Assembly (NCBI GenBank): GCA_009936675.1
Contig: JAACDY010000013.1
Span: 1-12,758, forward strand
Source: Bacteroidota bacterium
GTDB taxonomy: Bacteria > Bacteroidota > Bacteroidia > Flavobacteriales > Flavobacteriaceae
DNA: 12,758 bases
Reading direction: 5' to 3'
The position numbers and the translations under genes were made by a program. Below are positions 7,197-12,758 of the stretch, piece after piece. The notes beneath the pieces are model-generated. The model had not been told where the DNA came from. It saw nothing but the letters and a program-made list of their open reading frames with translations, and did no database searches. How positions within the stretch are numbered: position 1 is the stretch's first letter; each line of letters starts with the position of its first letter.

Positions 7197-7736
7197 ATGT
7201 CTCCCAGAGTACTGCTGTCTCATAAAAAAATAGAGATCATTCTCAAACGACTGGCCAGCCAGTTGATCGAAAAATTCAATGATTTTGATGAAGTAGTTTT
7301 GGTGGGTTTACAGCCCAGAGGGATTCACTTGCTCCACCGTTTGGTAGAACGGTTGGAAAATGACTACGGTCTCCAAAAAGTCATCAACGGAAAACTAGAC
7401 ATTACTTTTTTTAGAGATGATTTTAGACGATTTGACAAAACGCTCTCCCCTTCATCTTCCGAAATGGAGTTGACCATAGAGGGAAAATCTGTTGTTATCA
7501 TAGACGACGTATTATACACGGGAAGGAGCATCAGAGCTGCTCTAACGGCCCTAGATCACTATGGTCGTCCCAAAGACATTCAGCTCTTGGTTTTGATTGA
7601 CCGTAGATTCAGTCGCGATCTCCCCATTCAGCCAGATTATACAGGGGTTCAGGTCGATGCTTTGGAAGGGGATAAGGTCAGGGTACAATGGAAAGAACAA
7701 TCAAAAGAAGACACCGTTTTCATTGAAAAAAGATAG
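7197..7736 (+). CDS. pyrR: PyrR: bifunctional pyrimidine regulatory protein / uracil phosphoribosyltransferase
   Basis: A type I phosphoribosyltransferase of 179 residues, the usual length of PyrR. The PRPP-binding loop is VVIIDDVLYTGRS (99-111), the PyrR form of this motif. FFRDDFRR (71-78) and the following flexible stretch correspond to the PyrR loop, and LIDRRFSRDLPIQPDYTG (133-150) is the conserved C-terminal segment. In Firmicutes the protein binds pyr mRNA and attenuates transcription, and it also makes UMP from uracil and PRPP. Here the leader is too short for an attenuator ahead of the gene, so a salvage enzyme role or another mode of control is likelier. This last point is inference. 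The start ATG at 7197 has no Shine-Dalgarno. pyrB begins 3 bases after the stop, which supports a pyrimidine role and one transcript. Confidence 0.94.
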   Translation: MSPRVLLSHKKIEIILKRLASQLIEKFNDFDEVVLVGLQPRGIHLLHRLVERLENDYGLQKVINGKLDITFFRDDFRRFDKTLSPSSSEMELTIEGKSVVIIDDVLYTGRSIRAALTALDHYGRPKDIQLLVLIDRRFSRDLPIQPDYTGVQVDALEGDKVRVQWKEQSKEDTVFIEKR

Positions 7737-7739
7737 GAT

Positions 7740-8678
7740 ATGGAACAGCTAAGTGTCGATCATTTATTGGGCATCAAATACCTGAATGAAGAGGATATTC
7801 AGTTGATTTTTAAAACGGCTGACCATTTCAAAGAGGTGATCAACCGTCCCATCAAGAAAGTACCCAGTCTGAGAGATATCACTATTGCCAATTTATTTTT
7901 TGAAAATAGTACCCGTACCAAGCTTTCCTTCCAGTTGGCTGAAAAGCGATTGAGTGCTGATGTGATTAATTTTTCCGCCTCCCAATCTTCTGTCAAAAAA
8001 GGAGAAACCTTGATAGATACGGTCAACAATATTTTGGCCATGAAGGTAGATGTAGTGGTAATGCGACATCCCAATCCGGGAGCCGCTTTGTTTCTCTCCA
8101 AAAATGTAGATGCCTGTATTATCAATGCTGGAGACGGTACTCATGAACATCCTTCCCAAGCCCTATTGGACGCCTATTATATCAAAGAAAAACTGGGAGA
8201 TCTGAAGGGTAAAAAAATTGCTATTGTGGGAGATATCCTCCACTCTAGGGTGGCCTTATCAAACATTTATGCCTTGAAAATGTTGGGGGCAGAAGTGCAA
8301 ATTTGTGGCCCTAAATCATTGATTCCAAAGCATATTGATGCACTTGGAGTTAGTGTTAGTACAGATTTGATGCAAACCCTAAAATGGTGTGATGCTGTCA
8401 ATATGCTCCGGGTTCAAAATGAAAGAATGGATTTAAATTATTTTCCTTCTACCCGTGAATATGCCCAACTTTATGGTCTAAACGCCCAAAAATTGGCAAG
8501 CCTTAAAAAGGAAATCGTTTTGTTACATCCTGGCCCGATCAATCGTGGAGTGGAAATCACTTCTGATGTGGCCGATTCCAAAAACGCTATCATACTTGAT
8601 CAAGTTGAAAATGGTGTTGCTATTAGAATGGCCATTATTTATCTGCTGGTTGCCAAACTCAATATCCCGTCCACATGA
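7740..8678 (+). CDS. pyrB: Aspartate carbamoyltransferase catalytic subunit
   Basis: Catalyses the committed step of pyrimidine synthesis, joining carbamoyl phosphate and aspartate in the cytoplasm. The 312 residues contain the carbamoyl phosphate site STRT (57-60), the mobile-loop lysines in SSVKKGET (83-90), MRHPNPG (108-114), HPSQ (137-140) and Arg170 in GDILHSRVA. The aspartate-binding LRVQNER (223-229) and HPGPINRG (263-270) are also present. LRVQNER and the HPGPINRG form distinguish it from ornithine carbamoyltransferase. No regulatory subunit gene pyrI is adjacent, so it is presumably an unregulated trimer, perhaps partnered with dihydroorotase elsewhere. After STRT the sequence reads KLSFQ, where most family members have SFE. 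The start ATG lies 3 bases past pyrR, and its stop overlaps the next start as ATGA, so the genes are translationally linked. Confidence 0.97.
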   Translation: MEQLSVDHLLGIKYLNEEDIQLIFKTADHFKEVINRPIKKVPSLRDITIANLFFENSTRTKLSFQLAEKRLSADVINFSASQSSVKKGETLIDTVNNILAMKVDVVVMRHPNPGAALFLSKNVDACIINAGDGTHEHPSQALLDAYYIKEKLGDLKGKKIAIVGDILHSRVALSNIYALKMLGAEVQICGPKSLIPKHIDALGVSVSTDLMQTLKWCDAVNMLRVQNERMDLNYFPSTREYAQLYGLNAQKLASLKKEIVLLHPGPINRGVEITSDVADSKNAIILDQVENGVAIRMAIIYLLVAKLNIPST

Positions 8679-9004
8679 TCTCAGAAAAAAAGGATACCCA
8701 TTTGTATCTAAAGCCTGATAATAGCCTAGAGGATGCATTTGATTCTGAGCTGTTATCCTCCAACTTTACCTCGGATCTAATTATTGATTTATTATCCTTC
8801 GAAACAATAGACGAAAATATTAAATCCTCCCTTCACCAAATCAACCAAAAAATTGCCACCCACGGATTTTGCCTGGTTGTTGTCCTAAAAGAGATTCCAA
8901 CCATCGCCAACATAGCATTGCTAAATATCGTTCCAACCCTGATCGAGGCTGAGGATTACATTCAGATGGAGCAAATTCAAAGAGATCTCGGGCTATCGTT
9001 ATGA
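8675..9004 (+). CDS. Uncharacterised small protein, STAS-like
   Basis: A 109-residue protein without a signal peptide or membrane segment, so probably cytoplasmic. It cannot be assigned a function. The order of likely secondary structure is strand (DLIIDLLSFETI), helix (DENIKSSLHQINQKIATHG), strand (FCLVVVLKEI), then a helical tail with PTLIEAEDYIQMEQIQRDLG. This beta-alpha-beta-alpha pattern, and the acidic end, recall the STAS/anti-sigma-antagonist-like proteins found before rnz in flavobacteria. That comparison is from memory and unverified. No serine in the usual phosphorylation position is obvious. The gene is held by ATGA overlaps on both sides, with pyrB (8675-8678) and with rnz (9001-9004). 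This argues strongly that it is translated and conserved, not a chance frame. A role tied to RNase Z or to the pyr genes is a guess from context only. Confidence 0.8.
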   Translation: MISEKKDTHLYLKPDNSLEDAFDSELLSSNFTSDLIIDLLSFETIDENIKSSLHQINQKIATHGFCLVVVLKEIPTIANIALLNIVPTLIEAEDYIQMEQIQRDLGLSL

Positions 9005-9906
9005 AACTAACAATTTTAGGCTGTCATTCTGCAACTCCCCTAGAAAACGCCCATACCACCTCTCAAGTTTTGGAGGTCAAAGACCATCTTTTTTTAATTG
9101 ACTGTGGGGAAGGAACTCAGATTCAACTGCGGAATCAAAAAATTAAGTTCTCTAGAATCAAACATATTTTTATCTCTCATCTCCATGGAGATCACTTTTA
9201 TGGCTTGGTTGGTTTGGTCAGTACATTCAGATTGCTGGGTAGGACAGCCGATCTTCATGTTTATGGGCCCAAAGGGATAAAGGAAGTCCTTACACTTCAG
9301 CTTAAACTGGCCAATTCTTGGACGAATTACAATTTGTTTTTCCACGAATTGGAGGAAAATGAATCTACACTCATTTTCGAAGATGATACACTTAGGGTTC
9401 ACACTCTTCCACTCGATCATCGTGTTTATACCAATGGATTTTTGTTTGAGGAAAAGCCCGGATTGAGAAGATTGGACAAAGAAAAAATAAAAAACTACGA
9501 CATTCCGCATTACGATTTTCAGCGTCTTAAACTTGGAAAGGATTTGATTTTGGAGGATGGATCCCTAGTCCAAAACAATAAGGTTACCTTGAATCCCAAA
9601 CCCATTAAGCGTTATGCATTTTGTAGTGATACGGCCTATAATGAGTCTGTAGTCCACTTGGTTGAAGGAGTAGATTTGCTTTACCACGAAGCCACTTTCC
9701 TAGATGCCCACGAAAATTTGGCTGAAAAGACCAAACACAGTACTGCAGCACAGGCGGCAAAAATTGCTCAATTGGCAAAAGTTAAACGTTTGGTTTTGGG
9801 TCATTTCTCTTCACGATACCGTGACAAAAGTGGATTTTTAACTGAGGCCGCTCCCTTTTTTGATGCAGTCGAGTTGGCTGCAGATGGTAAAACATTTGAC
9901 ATTTAG
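9001..9906 (+). CDS. rnz: Ribonuclease Z (tRNA 3' endonuclease)
   Basis: Zinc-dependent metallo-beta-lactamase-fold enzyme that trims the 3' trailer of precursor tRNAs. It has 301 residues, typical of the short bacterial form that works as a dimer. The N-terminus GCHSATPLENAHTTSQ is the usual first motif. The metal site is HLHGDH (60-65), with further ligands expected in LPLDHR (His about 140), FCSDTAY (Asp about 212) and GHFSSRY (His about 268). YHEATF and the downstream TKHSTAAQAA are characteristic RNase Z motifs. The mid-region GLRRLDKEKIKNYDIPHYDF belongs to the segment that includes the tRNA-gripping exosite arm region of this family. The ATG at 9001 overlaps the stop of the preceding small gene. 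A short frame also opens inside this gene at 9098, but it is only a shadow. Confidence 0.95.
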   Translation: MKLTILGCHSATPLENAHTTSQVLEVKDHLFLIDCGEGTQIQLRNQKIKFSRIKHIFISHLHGDHFYGLVGLVSTFRLLGRTADLHVYGPKGIKEVLTLQLKLANSWTNYNLFFHELEENESTLIFEDDTLRVHTLPLDHRVYTNGFLFEEKPGLRRLDKEKIKNYDIPHYDFQRLKLGKDLILEDGSLVQNNKVTLNPKPIKRYAFCSDTAYNESVVHLVEGVDLLYHEATFLDAHENLAEKTKHSTAAQAAKIAQLAKVKRLVLGHFSSRYRDKSGFLTEAAPFFDAVELAADGKTFDI

Positions 9907-9930
9907 TCTGAGGGATTAATCGTAAATTTG
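9895..9930 (+). promoter_or_regulatory. Possible promoter of pdxH-sixA-ppk1
   Basis: TAAATTTG at 9923-9930 is a perfect -7 element and lies in the 28-base gap after rnz. The nearest TTTG (9895-9898) is within the last codons of rnz, 24 bases away, slightly longer than the usual spacing. Transcription from here would begin at about 9934-9937, essentially on the pdxH start codon at 9935. Confidence 0.5.
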
Positions 9931-9934
9931 CTGT

Positions 9935-10594
9935 ATGAGCAGTAGAGAGACAAAACCTAGGTTAGCTGATTTACGGAAATCATACGACAAAGGAACCTTA
10001 GACCTCCATCACGTTAAGGACAATCCCTTACAGTTTTTTCAAACTTGGTTTTATGAGGCCAAAGAGGCTGATGGCATTGATGAGGCCAATGCGATGAGTC
10101 TCACCACCCTAGGCGATGATGGTTTTCCCCGTGCCAGAGTGGTACTGCTCAAGGATTTTTCTGAGGAGGGATTTGTGTTTTTTACCAACTACAATAGTGA
10201 GAAGGGAAAATCCCTGTTAAAACATCCCAAAGTTGGATTATCATTCTATTGGCCCAATTTGGAGCGTCAAATTATCATCAAAGGAGAAGCCGAAAAATTG
10301 TCTGAAAACAAATCCGATCAATATTTTGATTCCCGTCCAAGGGGAAGCCAATTAGGAGCCCATGTCTCTCCCCAAAGTAAAGTCATTCCAGATCGAAAAT
10401 TTTTGGAAGACTTGCAGTCAAGTTTAGAAAAAAAGTTTGAAAAAACAGAAATTCCCCGTCCAGATCATTGGGGAGGAATATTGGTACGACCCCGTGAAAT
10501 AGAATTTTGGCAAGGTCGTCCCAATCGCCTGCACGACAGAATTAGTTGTTATTTGGATGGTATTGATTGGAAAGTAAAAAGATTAGCTCCCTAA
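9935..10594 (+). CDS. pdxH: Pyridoxine/pyridoxamine 5'-phosphate oxidase
   Basis: FMN-dependent flavoprotein that oxidises PNP or PMP to pyridoxal 5'-phosphate, the active form of vitamin B6. It serves both the salvage and the synthesis routes. The 219 residues match the family length (218 in E. coli). Visible signatures are NAMSLTTLGDDGFPRARVVL in the FMN-binding barrel and FFTNYNSEKGKSL, with WPNLERQIIIKGEAEKLS around the flavin and substrate site. Further signatures are SRPRGSQLGAHVSPQS, and at the C-terminus EFWQGRPNRLHDR with the terminal WKVKRLAP. The start is forced: an in-frame stop lies at 9923-9925 and ATG 9935 is the only start codon before the conserved N-terminal region. The next gene begins 3 bases after the stop, suggesting one transcript with sixA and ppk1. 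A metabolic link between PLP and polyphosphate is not apparent. Confidence 0.97.
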   Translation: MSSRETKPRLADLRKSYDKGTLDLHHVKDNPLQFFQTWFYEAKEADGIDEANAMSLTTLGDDGFPRARVVLLKDFSEEGFVFFTNYNSEKGKSLLKHPKVGLSFYWPNLERQIIIKGEAEKLSENKSDQYFDSRPRGSQLGAHVSPQSKVIPDRKFLEDLQSSLEKKFEKTEIPRPDHWGGILVRPREIEFWQGRPNRLHDRISCYLDGIDWKVKRLAP

Positions 10595-10597
10595 CCC

Positions 10598-11080
10598 ATG
10601 AAAGAACTTGTCATCTTAAGGCATGCCAAATCCAATAGGGCTTATTCGGTTGATGACATCAACAGGCCGCTTTCTCCAGATGGTATTGAGAGAATCCAAA
10701 AGATATCTCATCAAAAGAGTGATTTTTTTGCGAAAGCAGAGATCATCATTTCCAGTCCGGCCATCAGGGCCCTTCACACCGCCATGATCGTCTTTCGTGA
10801 ATTGAATCTTCCGTTGGAAAAACTGAAGATTGACTACTCACTTTATACTTTTTCAGGCTTTAGCGTCATAGACTATGTATATGCTTTGGATGACCAGTGG
10901 ACTAAGGTGGTTTTGGTAGGACACAATCCGGCTTTCACCGAGGTGATCAATCATTTTTCCGATGCAGGTATCAATCATCTGAGGACTGCAGGATGTGCGC
11001 AGATCAGGTTTGATGGAGATCAGTGGAGCAATCTACATAAGGGTGAGGTTGTATTGGGTCAGAAAAAAAATAATATTTGA
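10598..11080 (+). CDS. sixA: SixA-type phosphohistidine phosphatase (histidine phosphatase superfamily)
   Basis: A compact 160-residue member of the histidine phosphatase superfamily. The catalytic motif is LRHAKS, with Arg8 and the nucleophile His9. Arg57 in SSPAIRALHTA and His109 in LVGHNPAF complete the usual active-site set. The short length without an insertion cap, and the RHAKS signature, point to the SixA branch. E. coli SixA removes phosphate from phosphohistidine in relay or phosphotransferase proteins. The true substrate here cannot be read from sequence, and a general small phosphatase is possible. There is no signal peptide, so it is cytoplasmic. It lies 3 bases after pdxH and 5 bases before ppk1, so it is probably co-transcribed with both. 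Proximity to a kinase with a phosphohistidine intermediate hints at a shared role. Confidence 0.88.
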   Translation: MKELVILRHAKSNRAYSVDDINRPLSPDGIERIQKISHQKSDFFAKAEIIISSPAIRALHTAMIVFRELNLPLEKLKIDYSLYTFSGFSVIDYVYALDDQWTKVVLVGHNPAFTEVINHFSDAGINHLRTAGCAQIRFDGDQWSNLHKGEVVLGQKKNNI

Positions 11081-11085
11081 AACAT

Positions 11086-12758
11086 ATGAGTACAGCTCCT
11101 CAATACATCAATAGAGAAATCAGTTGGCTCGACTTCAACGCTCGTGTTTTACAAGAGGCCAATGATGAAAATGTACCCCTTTTGGAACGCCTCCGCTTTT
11201 TGGGCATTTTCTCCAACAATTTAGATGAGTTTTTCCAGGTGCGATATGCGACGGTTAAGCGAATTGCTCAATCCAGTAAAACGGGTAAAAGGGTTTTTGC
11301 AGGGAGAAGTGCTGAGGCTTTGCTTAAAGAAATCACCAATAAGGTAATTGATCTTCAGGACGAAAGTCTCAAAATCCTCAACGGTATCTATAAAGAGATG
11401 GAGCGGGAAAATATCTTTTTTATCGATCAAAATGAGGTAAAACCCGAGCAGGAAGATTTTCTAAAAAATTATTTTATTCAAAATGTTAATCCTGCTTTGG
11501 TGACCATCATTTTATCCCAAAACAGGGATCAAGATTTGTCTACCAATAAAGCTTTTTTGATCGTAACCATGACCTTGGATAAGTCATCGGAAGCGCAAAA
11601 CATATATGCGCTGATCGAGATGCCCAAAGATACCAAAAGGTTTGTGGTATTGCCCAAGAACAGCGATGGGAAGCAATACATAATGATGTTGGACGATTTG
11701 ATTCGCTACCATTTTCATATGATCTTCAGCTTTTTCAACTATAAAAGTATTCAGGCGCATATGGTAAAAATTACCCGTGATGCCGAATTGGATTTAGAAG
11801 AAGATGTATCCATCAGTTATGTCGAAAAAATAACCCTCAGTGTAAAAGATCGAATGATCAGTGATCCTGTCAGACTGGTTTATGACAAAGAAATTCCAAA
11901 ACAAACTCTTCGCTTTGTGATGGAAAAACTCAACATTGCTTCTACCGACAGTCTCATTCCCGGAGGAAAGTACCACCAGCGCAGGGATTATATGGATTTC
12001 CCCAGTCTGGATCGCCCAGATTTGTCGTATTCTTCTTTCCCACCACTACCCTTACCAGGGCTCAGTTTGGAGGAAAATATACTGGATGCGATTGATCAAA
12101 AAGATTATTTGCTTTATGCACCCTATCAGGACTTTTCTTATGTCAACAAGTTTCTGAGGGAAGCGGCATTAGACCCCAAGGTCAAATCGATAAAAATCAC
12201 CATCTACCGATTATCCAAGGCCTCCCATATAGCCAGTGCCTTGATCAATGCGGCAAAAAACGGTAAAAAAGTATTGGTACAAATCGAACTTCAGGCTCGA
12301 TTTGATGAAGAAAACAATATCAATTTTGCAGAACAGCTCGAAGCCGCAGGTGTACAACTGATTTTTGGGATTCCCGGACTAAAAGTCCACTCCAAAATAT
12401 GTGTTATCGAAAGAGAACACGATAAGAAAAATAGACGATACGGTTTTGTCAGTACAGGAAATTTCAATGAATCCACGGCCAAGATTTATACCGATTACAC
12501 CCTATTTACCTCCAATCAAAAAATATTAAAAGAGGTTAATAAAGTCTTTAATTTCCTTGAGGTGAGTTATAAAATCAAGAAGTACAAACACTTGATCGTT
12601 TCCCCTCACTATACCGCCTCCGTTATATCCAAGCTGATCGATAACGAAATTCAAAATCACAAAAAGGGACTTCCTTCCGGAATTTCCCTCAAACTGAATA
12701 ATATTACAAATTATCCTTTGGTGGATAAACTGTATGAAGCCAGCCAAGCTGGGGTCAA
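11086..12758 (+). CDS. ppk1: Polyphosphate kinase 1, missing its C-terminus at the window edge
   Basis: PPK1 reversibly makes inorganic polyphosphate from ATP. I translated it by hand: the frame stays open for 557 complete codons to the right edge. The N-terminal domain begins YINREISWLDFNARVL (7-22), and Asn45 in NNLDEFFQVR matches the ATP-contacting Asn45 of E. coli. The middle part carries the first phospholipase-D-like domain: LYAPYQDFSYVNKFLREAA, then LQARFDEENN. Next is GLKVHSK with His435, equivalent to the autophosphorylated His435 of E. coli. GFVSTGNFNESTAKIYTDY follows. The last residues, YPLVDKLYEASQAGV, lead into the second half-site, whose essential histidine (near 592 in E. coli) is outside the window. 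About 130 residues are missing if the length is typical (about 690). It starts 5 bases after sixA with no Shine-Dalgarno site. No frameshift is visible. Confidence 0.96.
   Translation, partial: MSTAPQYINREISWLDFNARVLQEANDENVPLLERLRFLGIFSNNLDEFFQVRYATVKRIAQSSKTGKRVFAGRSAEALLKEITNKVIDLQDESLKILNGIYKEMERENIFFIDQNEVKPEQEDFLKNYFIQNVNPALVTIILSQNRDQDLSTNKAFLIVTMTLDKSSEAQNIYALIEMPKDTKRFVVLPKNSDGKQYIMMLDDLIRYHFHMIFSFFNYKSIQAHMVKITRDAELDLEEDVSISYVEKITLSVKDRMISDPVRLVYDKEIPKQTLRFVMEKLNIASTDSLIPGGKYHQRRDYMDFPSLDRPDLSYSSFPPLPLPGLSLEENILDAIDQKDYLLYAPYQDFSYVNKFLREAALDPKVKSIKITIYRLSKASHIASALINAAKNGKKVLVQIELQARFDEENNINFAEQLEAAGVQLIFGIPGLKVHSKICVIEREHDKKNRRYGFVSTGNFNESTAKIYTDYTLFTSNQKILKEVNKVFNFLEVSYKIKKYKHLIVSPHYTASVISKLIDNEIQNHKKGLPSGISLKLNNITNYPLVDKLYEASQAGV

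Noticed and set aside
11936..12157. Plus-strand 73-codon frame inside ppk1
   Set aside because: Shadow of ppk1, whose own frame is open through the region and carries conserved motifs.

Overview
The window looks like ordinary chromosome from a member of the Bacteroidota, most likely class Flavobacteriia. Evidence: the proteins read like flavobacterial core proteins, especially ribosomal protein S1, PyrB, RNase Z and the UMF1-type transporter. The DNA is AT-rich. Start codons generally lack a Shine-Dalgarno sequence. At least two intergenic regions carry the Bacteroidota promoter type (TTG or TTTG, about 19-21 bases, then TAnnTTTG). The taxonomic call is inference from protein resemblance and promoter type; no 16S gene is present.

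Layout. The left edge holds the 5' end of msrB on the minus strand, encoding an apparent lipoprotein methionine sulfoxide reductase. Everything else is on the plus strand. A UMF1/Atg22-like MFS transporter comes first, then lon and cmk, which are only 4 bases apart and of which cmk probably starts at TTG. Next is rpsA, with its own near-consensus promoter, a roughly 100-base leader, and an N-terminal lysine/threonine/alanine-rich extension encoded by an 18-bp tandem repeat. A strong intrinsic terminator ends rpsA and directly abuts the promoter of the next unit. That unit is pyrR, pyrB, a small uncharacterised STAS-like protein and rnz, all packed with 3-base gaps or ATGA overlaps. After a 28-base gap containing a possible promoter come pdxH, a sixA-type phosphohistidine phosphatase and ppk1, which runs off the right edge with its second catalytic histidine region missing.

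How the genes fit together. lon (protein quality control), cmk (CMP/dCMP phosphorylation), rpsA (mRNA handling on the ribosome) and rnz (tRNA 3' processing) are growth-related housekeeping genes. pyrR and pyrB link uracil/UMP sensing or salvage to the committed step of pyrimidine synthesis. The leader before pyrR is too short for PyrR-type attenuation. sixA and ppk1 pair a phosphohistidine phosphatase with a kinase that works through a phosphohistidine intermediate.

I see no mobile element, CRISPR array, RNA gene or defence system. I do not think the window contains a new multi-gene system. The points most worth a second look are the rpsA repeat and leader, the possibly leaderless pdxH transcript, the small conserved-looking ORF between pyrB and rnz, and the sixA-ppk1 pair.
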